A DNA stretch of 21,402 nucleotides from the NCBI GenBank assembly GCA_020628265.1, contig JAHDFG010000008.1, positions 1 to 21,402 of the forward strand, written 5' to 3'. This document shows, piece after piece, positions 7,824-15,951 of this stretch. Below the pieces are notes generated by a model. It searched no databases, was not told the DNA's origin, and saw nothing but the letters and a program-made list of their open reading frames with translations. The stretch is from Pseudooctadecabacter sp. GTDB lineage: Bacteria; Pseudomonadota; Alphaproteobacteria; Rhodobacterales; Rhodobacteraceae. Position 1 is the stretch's first letter. Each line of letters begins with the position of its first letter. The position numbers and the translations under genes were made by a program.

Positions 7824-8303
7824 TTGGTCGAACAGACTTTTGAAATGGACGCGTTTGATCGCAAGATTATTGACGTGATTGCCGTCGAAGGCAGAATCAC
7901 CGTGACGGAGTTGGCCAAGCGCATTGGTCTATCCAAATCGCCGACACAGGCGCGGTTGCGGCGGCTGGAAGAAACGGGCGTTGTCCGTGGCTACCGTGCC
8001 CTGTTCGATCCGATCCTGCTGGGCCGCGACCACGTTGCTTTCGTTGAGGTCAAGCTGAGCGATACCCGTGAAAGTGCTTTGGCGGCCTTCAACGCCGCGG
8101 TCACCAAGATCCCCGAGATTGAACAATGCCATTTGATCGCGGGCGCTTTTGACTACCTGTTAAAGGTCCGTACGGCAGGGATGACCTCCTATCGTCTGGT
8201 TCTGGCAGAGCGGTTGTCGACCCTGCCGCATGTGGCAAACACCTCCACCTACGTTGCCATGCAGGCGGTCAAGGAAGAGGCCGTAGCGCCCAGCGAACCG
8301 TGA
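7824..8303 (+). CDS. putR: Lrp/AsnC family regulator, probable proline-responsive activator PutR
   Basis: A 159-residue Lrp-type regulator. The N-terminal winged HTH (about 9-60, with VTELAKRIGLSKSPTQARLR) is followed by a RAM ligand-binding domain (about 70-145) with the glycine-containing loop GAFDYLLKV. It stands divergent to putA, the arrangement known for putR/putA in Rhodobacter capsulatus, where PutR activates putA with proline as inducer; the same role is inferred here. The start used is a TTG at 7824 with GAGG about 7 nt upstream. The alternative is the ATG at 7845, which would shorten the protein by 7 residues but has no ribosome site. It probably also controls its own gene through the shared dyad. 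Confidence 0.9.
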   Translation: MVEQTFEMDAFDRKIIDVIAVEGRITVTELAKRIGLSKSPTQARLRRLEETGVVRGYRALFDPILLGRDHVAFVEVKLSDTRESALAAFNAAVTKIPEIEQCHLIAGAFDYLLKVRTAGMTSYRLVLAERLSTLPHVANTSTYVAMQAVKEEAVAPSEP

Positions 8304-8345
8304 GCCGGGCTTGACTGAAGCGCGGGCCGGTCCAAATCCTAACCC

Positions 8346-8888
8346 ATGAAAATCGCTGTCGTCGCCATTGTCATCGCCATAGCATCCCCGGTTTGGGCCG
8401 ATTGTCCGGCTGTCGATGATCGTTCCACGCAAGTTGCCAGCCTTGTCGAACAATTGCGTGCCGCGCCTGACGAGGGGGCTGCGCGCGTGCTTGCGGCCCA
8501 GATGTGGGAAATCTGGCTGGATGCCCCCGACGCGCTGGCGCAATCCATGCTACAAGAGGGGTTGGCCCTCAACCGGATGGGTGACCGTGGTGCAAGCCGT
8601 GCCGCTTTGACCGAACTTATCGACTATTGTCCGGACTATGCCGAAGGTTACAACCAACGCGCATTTGCGGCGTATCTGTCAGGTGACTATGACGCGGCGC
8701 TGGTCGATCTGGATCGCGCCATCGAGTTGCAACCCGTCCACCTTGGCGCGTTGACAGGCAAGGCATTGACCCTGATCGAAATGGATCGCAACGAAGAGGC
8801 ACAAGAGGTGCTTCGCGCGGCCCTCGACATCAATCCGTGGCTTGCTGAAAGAGCCCTTCTGGACGGTCCTCTGGAACGGGATCTTTAA
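8346..8888 (+). CDS. Exported tetratricopeptide repeat protein
   Basis: A 180-residue periplasmic protein. A Sec signal peptide spans residues 1-18 (cleavage expected after VWA, before DCP). Three TPR units follow at about 65-97, 99-131 and 133-165; the last two match the consensus best (YNQRAFAAYLSGDYDAALVD, and ALTGKALTLIEMDRNEEAQE). TPR proteins act as protein-binding scaffolds; the partner here is unknown. It follows putR by 42 nt and may be cotranscribed. No ribosome site precedes the ATG; a TTGACT at 8311-8316 at suitable distance raises the possibility of its own promoter and a leaderless message, but no good -10 box is seen. Confidence 0.85.
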   Translation: MKIAVVAIVIAIASPVWADCPAVDDRSTQVASLVEQLRAAPDEGAARVLAAQMWEIWLDAPDALAQSMLQEGLALNRMGDRGASRAALTELIDYCPDYAEGYNQRAFAAYLSGDYDAALVDLDRAIELQPVHLGALTGKALTLIEMDRNEEAQEVLRAALDINPWLAERALLDGPLERDL

Positions 8889-8900
8889 GCGAAACCGCTC

Positions 8901-8928
8901 TGGACGTTGCCCGCGATTTGCCTATGGT
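8901..8928 (+). promoter_or_regulatory. Possible promoter of tRNA-Leu
   Basis: TGGACG (8901-8906), 16-nt spacer, TATGGT (8923-8928), each matching the sigma-70 consensus at four of six bases. The expected start point near 8935 lies about 13 nt before the tRNA. Confidence 0.35.
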
Positions 8929-8947
8929 CGCACCGTTCCCAAAGCGT

Positions 8948-9033
<86 letters not shown>

Positions 9034-9034
9034 T

Positions 9035-9059
9035 GGCGCTTTTGCAAAGCAAAAGCGCC
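9035..9059 (+). terminator. Hairpin directly behind tRNA-Leu
   Basis: Perfect 11-bp stem: GGCGCTTTTGC (9035-9045), loop AAA, GCAAAAGCGCC (9049-9059), starting 2 nt after the CCA. No U-run follows. It most likely ends or processes the tRNA transcript. Confidence 0.7.
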
Positions 9060-9071
9060 GGTGTTGGGCGA

Positions 9072-9119
9072 AACTGCAAGCGGCAGTTGCTCTGCAAGAG
9101 CAATGAGAGCTTGCAGAGC
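9072..9119 (+). other. Cluster of mutually exclusive hairpins behind tRNA-Leu
   Basis: Three overlapping perfect stems: AACTGC/GCAGTT (9072-9077 with 9083-9088); TTGCTCT/AGAGCAA (9087-9093 with 9097-9103, loop GCA); GCTCTGCAAG/CTTGCAGAGC (9089-9098 with 9110-9119). The second and third share bases and cannot form together. Function unknown: degenerate terminator DNA, a repeat-derived remnant, or an alternative-fold leader for the gene at 9313. The rest of the gap (9120-9312) shows no gene or clear signal. Confidence 0.5.
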
Positions 9120-9312
9120 CTTCCCGCATATCGATCGAGGCTTTGGTGCGCCCGCCACACCCACTCCGCAGGGCAAAGCTTGGGCGCTGTTCCCTCCGTT
9201 CGTCACATCTATGCCAATTTCTCCGTTCATAACCGAACTTGTTGCAATGCCCGGTTGCGGGCGTCTTCGACATTGGCAAATCAGAATGCCGTAACGACCG
9301 GAGAAGAACTAT

Positions 9313-10059
9313 ATGACTTGGCCATCGGCGAGGCGTGCCCTTTTCATCTGTCTATCGCTATTCGTTGGAAGTGCGGCAAACGCGGACAGTGTTCTCAGAA
9401 ATACTTCAGAAGAGTTCGCGGAGTGTCGCGCGTCCATTCACGACGCCATCAACAGCTACGATGGCTCGCAGCGATCGATCGAGGTCTGCCCGGGTTTGGT
9501 CGAGGGCGTTCAGTTCAAATTCACGAGTTTCGTACTCAACGGGAACCGTCGGATTTACCAAGGTGGTGCTGGCGACTTTCTTGCAGCACGACAACGTGGC
9601 TACATGCGGGATCGTCCCAACCAACTGAACATCCTTCTCGTTCCTGTTCCGGGATTTCGCGACTTCTGGAGCGTGAATTTCATCGAACAGACCAATCCGG
9701 ACGAAATCTTTAGCCGAACAGCGCGGGACGAGTATTTCCTGTTTCAATGGGATGAACGGGACCACGACAACCGACTTCCCTACGGCTATCCCTATTCAGA
9801 CGATACGGTCCGCGTTATCAACTGTTTCCCTGAGACGGACTTAGGATGCGCCGTACACCATGAAATCGACGTCTGCGCCGATTGGGAATACCCACAAAAC
9901 CCAAGGCCAGATTTTTTGGATCGCTGGGAAGCCAAGCCCGTATTAGCGATTGTCAGCCTAACACCAGATGACCGTGATTACTTTTTCAATGTCTTCAGAG
10001 AAGTGAACCTGCGCGCACAGGACATCGTGCGCGAGGTCAAAGAAATTAGCTGCGAATAG
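9313..10059 (+). CDS. Secreted protein of unknown function, cysteine-containing
   Basis: A 248-residue protein that I do not recognise. A signal peptide spans about residues 1-24 (cleavage after ANA expected). The mature part has six cysteines (38, 59, 171, 179, 188, 247), enough for three disulfides in the periplasm or outside, and is rich in Asp, Arg and aromatic residues. No repeat or membrane segment follows the signal. The ATG has GGAGAAG about 6 nt upstream. Base composition is lower in GC (about 47-52% in three lines counted by hand, against up to 70% in other genes), and it lies right behind a tRNA gene, which together suggest that it was acquired. The downstream gene converges on it with only 4 nt between stops. 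Confidence 0.8.
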   Translation: MTWPSARRALFICLSLFVGSAANADSVLRNTSEEFAECRASIHDAINSYDGSQRSIEVCPGLVEGVQFKFTSFVLNGNRRIYQGGAGDFLAARQRGYMRDRPNQLNILLVPVPGFRDFWSVNFIEQTNPDEIFSRTARDEYFLFQWDERDHDNRLPYGYPYSDDTVRVINCFPETDLGCAVHHEIDVCADWEYPQNPRPDFLDRWEAKPVLAIVSLTPDDRDYFFNVFREVNLRAQDIVREVKEISCE

Positions 10060-10063
10060 CCCG

Positions 10064-10864
10064 CTACATCCGCTCCGCACTCAGTGCGATGGCTTGCTGG
10101 TACACCGTCGCCGCGTTCCATTCGTTCAACACGCGGAAGTTTGCCGTGCCTTCCCCAAATGGCTGCCCCGGCTGCCAGCCTTTCTGGCGCAGGAAGTTCG
10201 CGGTGGAGGCGAGGCTGTCGGTTACGGAATAAAGGTCAACACGGCCATTGCCGTCTGCGTCCACGCCGTAGCGCAGCGCGTTGCCGGGCAGGAACTGAGT
10301 GTGACCCATCTCGCCATGGGCGGCCCCCCGTTGGTTCGGGGCCAGCCCGCCACGGTCTACAAGGATCAGCGCCGCGATTGCATGCGGGGTAAAGAACGCA
10401 GAGCGACGACAATCGTATGCGACGGTCGTGATGCTGTCGACCACAGGCGTGTTGCCCATAGTGCGGCCAAATCCGGTTTCCATCCCGTGAATGGCAAGCA
10501 AGATGCCCGCCGGCACGCCGTAAGCCCGTTCCAACGATGCGTAGAAATTCGGGTTCCGGTCACGCTCGCGGCGCATTTGTGAGGCGAAACTGTCGAGGGA
10601 TCCAAGGCGGATGCGGATAAATTCGTTCAGCTCATAGCGGACACCGGTCTGGTTGCGGTCGGCCCGAATGGTCGAAGTTGAATATTGCGCATTGGCCAGC
10701 GCCTGAAGTCCGGCAGATCCGACACCGGCGGCTGCGGCCTCTTGGGCAAAGGCGGCTTTCCAAGCGGCAAAGCCTGATCCGTCGTTCCCGCATTGTGCGG
10801 CAAGTACGGGCGATGCGCCCAGAAGGGCGGTGGCGGTCAGGGCGGCAGTCAGAAAGGAACGCAT
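10064..10864 (-). CDS. Lytic murein transglycosylase, MltB-like (GH103, SLT_2 domain)
   Basis: Cleaves the MurNAc-GlcNAc bond of peptidoglycan with formation of 1,6-anhydromuramyl ends, in the periplasm. It has 266 residues. A signal peptide spans 1-22 (LAA then QCG) with no lipobox, so it should be soluble rather than a lipoprotein. The catalytic domain has HGMETGFG (126-133) with the catalytic Glu129, HGEMGHTQFLPG (183-194), and the DADGNGRVDLY block (202-212) typical of MltB. No C-terminal peptidoglycan-binding domain is present, so it is a short form of the family. GGAG lies 7 nt before the ATG at 10864. It appears to be transcribed alone. Confidence 0.92.
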   Translation of the reverse strand: MRSFLTAALTATALLGASPVLAAQCGNDGSGFAAWKAAFAQEAAAAGVGSAGLQALANAQYSTSTIRADRNQTGVRYELNEFIRIRLGSLDSFASQMRRERDRNPNFYASLERAYGVPAGILLAIHGMETGFGRTMGNTPVVDSITTVAYDCRRSAFFTPHAIAALILVDRGGLAPNQRGAAHGEMGHTQFLPGNALRYGVDADGNGRVDLYSVTDSLASTANFLRQKGWQPGQPFGEGTANFRVLNEWNAATVYQQAIALSAERM

Positions 10865-11120
10865 AGGGTACTCCGGTCAAAAAAGGTTAACGCAACGCTA
10901 TCCAGCTTTTGCCCCCCTGTTAAGTCAGGATTTGCGGACCTGAGCCTGCGAGCGCGCTTGTCCCGATCCTTTTCTTGGAAAGCGCGTGCCGCAGTTCGGA
11001 TGTCGGAATGCGGCGCGAAATCATAGGCTCTCGGGCCCCAAAGTGCTGTGTCACTCACAGAAATCTTGGAACATGTGGCGCGGCGCTGCGTTGAGCCTGC
11101 AACAATGAAAGGAATATCCC

Positions 11121-11309
11121 ATGACCGCACCCGACACCAACATCGAACGCCAGCGCCGCCGCCACTGGGGCCCGATTGTCGGTATCGTTCTGGCACTGGC
11201 CGTGGCCGTTGTGGCTGGCTTCTATTTCACCGGCGCCGATCCTGTGGCGACGGACGCAACAACCGGAGCGACCGCAGCTGAAGTCGGCATTGTGACAGAC
11301 GATAACTAG
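11121..11309 (+). CDS. Small single-pass membrane protein
   Basis: A 62-residue protein with a basic N-terminus (ERQRRRH, 9-15), one membrane segment (about 16-38) and a short acidic, Ala/Thr-rich tail; by the positive-inside rule the tail faces the periplasm. AAGGAA lies about 6 nt before the ATG, which supports real translation. Function unknown. It is convergent with metG, and the two stop codons overlap in a single CTAG (11306-11309). The 256-bp gap upstream (10865-11120) shows no further gene. Confidence 0.7.
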   Translation: MTAPDTNIERQRRRHWGPIVGIVLALAVAVVAGFYFTGADPVATDATTGATAAEVGIVTDDN

Positions 11310-13018
11310 TCGCGCTTACCCGCGAAACGCTCTGCCCATTCTTCCCGCTGATCGTCCGTGATCTTCGCGAAAAGGTTGTCGGGCACGGTGAATGTGTGGC
11401 CTTCGGGCAGGGCGGTCAACGCTGACTTTATGTCCGACGGCCATTCCGTATCCAGCGTGTTCATCGCGGACAACAGGGTCGCAGTGGCCGACGGAATAAA
11501 GGGCGCCGACAGGACCGCGTAAATGCGGATCAGGTTCAGTGCCAGCCGGATTTGCGCTGCGGCCTGTTCGGGGTCTTCCTTGAACACCGCCCAAGGTGCG
11601 GCCGATTGCAAGTATTCATTGCCGGCTGCCCACATTGCACGCAACTCTGCAGCCGCCTTTCGAATTTCGATAGCGTCCATAGCGGCCTCATAGGCAGTCA
11701 GGCGCTTTTGCAACTCGTCGATTAGCGTGGCTTCCGCGTCACCCCATGTCCCGCCAACGGGCACATCTTCCGAAAACTTCGAACGGCAGAACTTGGTGAC
11801 GCGGCTCACGAAGTTGCCGAGTACGTCGGCCAAGTCCTTGTTGACGTCCGTCTGAAACGCCTCCCACGTAAATTCACTGTCCGATGTCTCGGGCGCGCGG
11901 CTGAGCAGCCACCAGCGCCAGTAATCGGCTGGCAGGATCTCGAGTGCCTGATCCATGAACACGCCGCGCCCGCGCGACGTGCTGAACTGACCGCCGTCAT
12001 AGTTCAGGTAGTTGAAGGATTTCAGGTAATCGACCCGTTTCCATGGCTCACCCGACCCGATCAGGGTCGCAGGGAAACTCAGCGTATGGAACGGCACGTT
12101 GTCCTTGCCCATGAACTGGGTGTAGCGCACATCATCCGCACCCTTGTCGGTGCGCCACCAGCGGGCCCAATCGTCGCCTTTGCCAGCGTCGACCCACTCT
12201 TGGCTACAGGCGATGTACTCGATGGGCGCGTCGAACCAGACGTAGAAGACCTTGCCTTCCATGCCTGGCCAATCTTCATCACCCTTCTTAACAGGCACGC
12301 CCCAATTCAGATCGCGCGTGATGCCGCGATCTTGCAATCCGTCGCCGTCATGCAGCCACTTCTTTGCAATGGAGGTGGTTAGGACGGGCCAGCCGTCTTG
12401 GCTGTCGATCCACGCGTCGATGTCGTCCTTGAGTTTGGACTGGAGCAGGAACAGATGCTTCGTCTCGCGCATCTCAAGATCGGTGGAGCCGGAAATCGTC
12501 GATCGCGGGTCGATCAGGTCTACAGGATCCAGCAGTTTGCCGCAGTTGTCGCATTGATCGCCGCGCGCATCCTCGAACCCGCAGTTGGGGCAGGTGCCTT
12601 CGATGTAGCGGTCGGGCAGGAACCGCCCGTCGGCGTGGGAATACATCTGGTTTTCGCTGCGTTCTTCAATCAGCCCGTTGTCCGCCAGAACGCCCGCAAA
12701 ATGCTGGGTCAGCTTGCGGTTCTGCTCGGACGAGGACCGGCCATAGTGGTCGAACGACAGACCGAACCCATCCGCCAGCTTGGCCTGAACCTCCCACATC
12801 TCGGCGCAGTATTCCTCGACCGGTTTTCCCGCTTTGGCGGCGGCCAGTTCGGCAGGCGTGCCGTGCTCGTCTGTCGCGCACAGAAACAGGACCTCGTGTC
12901 CGCGCCCACGCAGATAGCGGGCGTAAAGGTCGGCGGGGAGTTGGGAGCCCACAAGGTTCCCGAGGTGCTTGATCCCGTTGATATAGGGGATGGCGGAGGT
13001 GATGAGATGGCGGGCCAT
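11306..13018 (-). CDS. metG: Methionyl-tRNA synthetase
   Basis: Charges tRNA-Met and initiator tRNA with methionine in the cytoplasm. It has 570 residues. The class I signatures are HLGN at 18-21 (HIGH motif) and QFSTS at 344-348 (KMSKS motif variant; the first Lys is Gln here). A four-cysteine zinc knuckle is at 143-159 (CPNC ... CDNC). The anticodon-binding helical domain follows from about 375. The C-terminal tRNA-binding (EMAP-like) domain of longer MetRSs is missing, as in many alphaproteobacteria. AAGGA lies about 9 nt before the ATG. It is downstream of an MFS gene on the same strand (74-nt gap). Confidence 0.97.
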   Translation of the reverse strand: MARHLITSAIPYINGIKHLGNLVGSQLPADLYARYLRGRGHEVLFLCATDEHGTPAELAAAKAGKPVEEYCAEMWEVQAKLADGFGLSFDHYGRSSSEQNRKLTQHFAGVLADNGLIEERSENQMYSHADGRFLPDRYIEGTCPNCGFEDARGDQCDNCGKLLDPVDLIDPRSTISGSTDLEMRETKHLFLLQSKLKDDIDAWIDSQDGWPVLTTSIAKKWLHDGDGLQDRGITRDLNWGVPVKKGDEDWPGMEGKVFYVWFDAPIEYIACSQEWVDAGKGDDWARWWRTDKGADDVRYTQFMGKDNVPFHTLSFPATLIGSGEPWKRVDYLKSFNYLNYDGGQFSTSRGRGVFMDQALEILPADYWRWWLLSRAPETSDSEFTWEAFQTDVNKDLADVLGNFVSRVTKFCRSKFSEDVPVGGTWGDAEATLIDELQKRLTAYEAAMDAIEIRKAAAELRAMWAAGNEYLQSAAPWAVFKEDPEQAAAQIRLALNLIRIYAVLSAPFIPSATATLLSAMNTLDTEWPSDIKSALTALPEGHTFTVPDNLFAKITDDQREEWAERFAGKRD

Positions 13019-13092
13019 GGTCTGCGTCCTTGCTGTTGATCCGCATTTAACGCGAAGCCGCGCAGAGGGCTAGGGGGGAGATGTGCGCACCC

Positions 13093-14328
13093 TTAGGAGC
13101 GGTCCTTGCGATCCCGTTGCCGTCTGAGAAGCCGTCCGATGGTGAACGACGTGCGCGGCGCATAGACGTATGGCGTGCGGTCATCCGGGGCATTCCGCAC
13201 CTGCATCCGTGCAAGGCCGTAGACCAGCAGCAAGATGTGTCCGACTGAGATAAAGGTGAAGAGGGCCGACGCACCGAACAGGTCAATCAGGCGTGACGTT
13301 GTCCATGGCGCAGCGATGGCGCCGGTGGCGTAAAAGAACATCAGGGCGGCGCTCAGCTCAACCCGCTCCTCAGACGTGGCGAAGTCATGCGCGTGGGCTG
13401 CAGCAACCGAATAGATCGGAAAGGTCGTGAAGCCGAAAAAGGCGGCGGAGGCCATGACGGCGGTGGTGCCCAGGCCTGACGAGGCAACCGTGATCGCGCA
13501 AGAGACAACCGAGGCCAGCGACAGCCAGACCATGACCCAGCGGCGGTCAAACTTATCAGCAAGCCACCCCGCCGGATATTGGGCCACGGCACCACCCGCT
13601 ACGAAAGCTGCCAGAAACAGACCGATCTGACCTGCCTCAAGGCCAACTTCCTGACCGTAGATCGGGCCGACCATCCGGAAGGATGCCGCCGAAAGGGCCG
13701 CAACAACCACCGCCAGAACCGCCAGAGGGGAGCGTCGCCACGCAAGGGCAGGGCGCAAGCGAGGCGTATCGGGTGTTTCCGGCTGCGGCACGCGGGTCAG
13801 CGCCAGTGGCAGCAATGAGGCGCAGCACAGGATCGTCAACAGGTTGTAGGCCAGATAGGTTTCCAGCGAGGCCAGCGACCCGATCATCAGTTGGGCCACC
13901 AGCGATCCGCCCATGTCGACCAACCGGTAGGTCCCCATGGCGCGGCCCCTGTTTTCATTGGTCACTTTGGCCTGCAGCCAGCTTTCGACGACAGTGTAAC
14001 AGCCGGCGACGCAGATGCCTGACCCCACCCGCAGAATGGCCCAAGCGGTCGGATCGAAAATCAGGATGTGCCCCGCCAGACCGATCGCGCCCATCGCCGT
14101 AAACACGGCAAACGCACGGGAATGGCCGACGTTGCCCATCAGGCGCGGCGCCCACCAGCACCCAACGAAGAAGCCTACAAAATGCATGGAGCCCAAAAAG
14201 CCCACCTCGCCGCGGGTGAACCCGTTCTCTAGGCCTGTCAACGCATCAAGAGGGCCGACGCCTCCTGACGAGACTTGCAGCAGCAAGACAGACAAAAAGA
14301 GGGCGGCAAAGGAAATGATCAAACGCAT
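13093..14328 (-). CDS. Major facilitator superfamily transporter (YcaD-like)
   Basis: An inner-membrane secondary transporter of 411 residues with about twelve hydrophobic segments in two halves, joined by a basic central loop (about 180-203). The sequence ENRGRAMGTYRLVDMGGS in the first half and AGWLADKFDRRWVM in the second (the MFS loop 2-3 type motif G-x-L-A-D-x-x-x-R-R) support the family. The overall look fits the YcaD-type group of unknown substrate. The C-terminus is Arg-rich and cytoplasmic. It lies 39 nt behind the small membrane protein gene on the same strand and before metG; this order may be one transcript, but no functional link is obvious. Confidence 0.9.
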   Translation of the reverse strand: MRLIISFAALFLSVLLLQVSSGGVGPLDALTGLENGFTRGEVGFLGSMHFVGFFVGCWWAPRLMGNVGHSRAFAVFTAMGAIGLAGHILIFDPTAWAILRVGSGICVAGCYTVVESWLQAKVTNENRGRAMGTYRLVDMGGSLVAQLMIGSLASLETYLAYNLLTILCCASLLPLALTRVPQPETPDTPRLRPALAWRRSPLAVLAVVVAALSAASFRMVGPIYGQEVGLEAGQIGLFLAAFVAGGAVAQYPAGWLADKFDRRWVMVWLSLASVVSCAITVASSGLGTTAVMASAAFFGFTTFPIYSVAAAHAHDFATSEERVELSAALMFFYATGAIAAPWTTSRLIDLFGASALFTFISVGHILLLVYGLARMQVRNAPDDRTPYVYAPRTSFTIGRLLRRQRDRKDRS

Positions 14329-14367
14329 GACGCCATAAGCATCCGAAAAGTAACCGAATACTAGGCC

Positions 14368-14769
14368 CTATCCGTCGCTTTGTGTCGTATCTGGCCCATC
14401 GCACAGGGTGCGGGCCACTGACACATAGCTTGTGTGTCCGGTGATCCGATGCTCGCCCGCACGCAGGCAGACCGGATCGCCCTTGGCCGGATGCACCAGT
14501 TGCGATGGCAGGATGATGTCACGGGTCTGACCTTCGACCGTGACCCGCAGCACAAGGCGTGCGCCGCTTTCGGTGGCAAGGGGCATGGTGTCGCCTGCGA
14601 TCCCTGTCACGTAGCGCGTTTGGGACGGCGTGTTCAGCGCAAGGCCCGCATAAAGCACCCCGATCCCGATCAGCAGCGCCCATCCGCCCCAGAAGCCCAC
14701 ATCTCGTATCCGCATGCGGGACAACTCTCGGTTCAGGCGGTCGTGGGTGCTTTCAGGTGGGTGCGGCAT
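14368..14769 (-). CDS. One-pass membrane protein of unknown function
   Basis: A 133-residue protein: a short charged N-terminus, one membrane segment (about 26-46, FWGGWALLIGIGVLYAGLALN minus its last residue) and a probable periplasmic domain of about 85 residues with two cysteines (111 and 123). I do not recognise the family. The start is uncertain: the ATG at 14769 is used, with only a weak AGG upstream; an ATG at 14715 would begin at MRIRDVG. The frame is open further upstream but that region is opposite the aldo/keto reductase gene and not credible. It is the first of three leftward genes (this, MFS, metG). Confidence 0.7.
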   Translation of the reverse strand: MPHPPESTHDRLNRELSRMRIRDVGFWGGWALLIGIGVLYAGLALNTPSQTRYVTGIAGDTMPLATESGARLVLRVTVEGQTRDIILPSQLVHPAKGDPVCLRAGEHRITGHTSYVSVARTLCDGPDTTQSDG

Positions 14770-14797
14770 GTACCTGATATTAAAGCAAGGACAAGGG

Positions 14798-14825
14798 TTG
14801 TGCAGCCCCTTTGGCAGACTATTGT
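14798..14825 (+). promoter_or_regulatory. Possible promoter of the aldo/keto reductase gene
   Basis: TTGTGC (14798-14803), 16-nt spacer, TATTGT (14820-14825) in the 90-bp gap between divergent genes; expected start near 14832, 28 nt before the ATG. The -35 match is only partial. Confidence 0.3.
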
Positions 14826-14859
14826 CCATCACCTGAAACCGGAAGATCGGAGGCTGGGC

Positions 14860-15900
14860 ATGAAAACACTCGAATTGGGCCGCACTGGGATTGAAGTCAG
14901 CGATTGGTGCTTGGGCACGATGACCTTTTCCACCCAGACGCCGCAAGAAGATGCGCACCGGCAGATCGATATGTGTCTCGATGCTGGGATTAACTTTCTG
15001 GACACGGCCGAAATGTATCCGGTTAATCCTATCCGCTCCGATACGGTCGGCGATAGCGAGCGCTGCATTGCGGAATGGGTGAAGCGGACAGGCCGCCGTG
15101 ACGATGTGGTCATTGCGACGAAGGCCGCAGGCGACATGAGCCTTGTGCGTCAGGGAGAGGGGTTCGGACCTGACAACATTCTCGACATTCTGGACGGGAA
15201 CCTGAAACGGCTCGGCACCGATTACATCGACCTCTACCAACTCCACTGGCCCATGCGCGGGTCCTACATGTTCCGCCAGAACTGGACTTATGATCCGTCA
15301 CGCCAAAACCGTGCGGAGACGATGGATCACATGGCTGGCGTGCTGGAGAAGCTGAAAGAAGCACATGCGGCAGGCAAGATCCGCGCCTTTGGCCTGAGCA
15401 ATGAAAGCGCGTGGGGCACGACCAAGTGGATTGATTTGGCCGAAGAGATGGGCGCACCGAGGGTTGCGTCAGTACAGAACGAATATTCCCTTCTGTGCCG
15501 GCTCTACGACACTGACATGGCGGAGATGTCGGTCAACGAAGATGTGGTCTGTTTCTCGTTCTCACCTCTGGCAACGGGGCTGTTGACCGGCAAGTACCGC
15601 GGCGGGGCTATCCCCGAGGGGTCCCGCATGTCGATCGGGCCCGAGTTAGGCGGCCGCAACCAGCCCCGCGCTCACGAGGCCGTTGAGGCCTATGCCGCCG
15701 TGGCGGAAAAGCACGGACTGGATCTGGCCCATATGGCCATGGCGTGGCAACGCAGCCGCCCGTTCAAGGTCAGTGCGATCTTCGGGGCGACGACTTCCCA
15801 GCAGCTGGCGCATTTGTTGGATGCCAAGGACATGGATTTGTCGGACGAGGTGTTGGCAGATATCGACGCAGTGCACAAAGCCCATCCCATGCCGTACTAG
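14860..15900 (+). CDS. Aldo/keto reductase (Tas-like)
   Basis: A 346-residue NADP(H)-dependent oxidoreductase of the aldo/keto reductase superfamily, cytoplasmic. The catalytic tetrad is visible: Asp48 and Tyr53 in INFLDTAEMYP, Lys88 in VIATKAA and His129 in LYQLHWP. The insert after the tetrad tyrosine (VNPIRSDTVGDSE) and the closing region AHLLDAKDMDLSDEVLADID resemble E. coli Tas. The substrate is unknown. The ATG at 14860 sits 6-7 nt behind GGAGG; the same frame is open back to 14434 but that part overlaps the membrane protein on the other strand. It is a single gene, convergent with a GNAT gene. Confidence 0.93.
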   Translation: MKTLELGRTGIEVSDWCLGTMTFSTQTPQEDAHRQIDMCLDAGINFLDTAEMYPVNPIRSDTVGDSERCIAEWVKRTGRRDDVVIATKAAGDMSLVRQGEGFGPDNILDILDGNLKRLGTDYIDLYQLHWPMRGSYMFRQNWTYDPSRQNRAETMDHMAGVLEKLKEAHAAGKIRAFGLSNESAWGTTKWIDLAEEMGAPRVASVQNEYSLLCRLYDTDMAEMSVNEDVVCFSFSPLATGLLTGKYRGGAIPEGSRMSIGPELGGRNQPRAHEAVEAYAAVAEKHGLDLAHMAMAWQRSRPFKVSAIFGATTSQQLAHLLDAKDMDLSDEVLADIDAVHKAHPMPY

Positions 15901-15922
15901 GGTACCGTTTCCGCTGGGAGCG

Positions 15923-15944
15923 AACAAATTTCCGGAAATTTGTT
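15923..15944. terminator. Perfect 22-bp palindrome between convergent genes
   Basis: AACAAATTTCC (15923-15933) is followed without a gap by its exact reverse complement (15934-15944). As RNA it folds to a stem of about nine pairs with a CCGG loop on either strand. It lies 22 nt after the reductase stop and 7 nt after the GNAT stop, so a bidirectional terminator is most likely. Confidence 0.65.
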
Positions 15945-15951
15945 GCGCCCC

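Noticed and set aside
14434..14859. N-terminal extension of the aldo/keto reductase by 142 codons
   Set aside because: The family starts at MKTLELGRTG; the extension lies opposite another gene, and the ATG at 14860 has a GGAGG.
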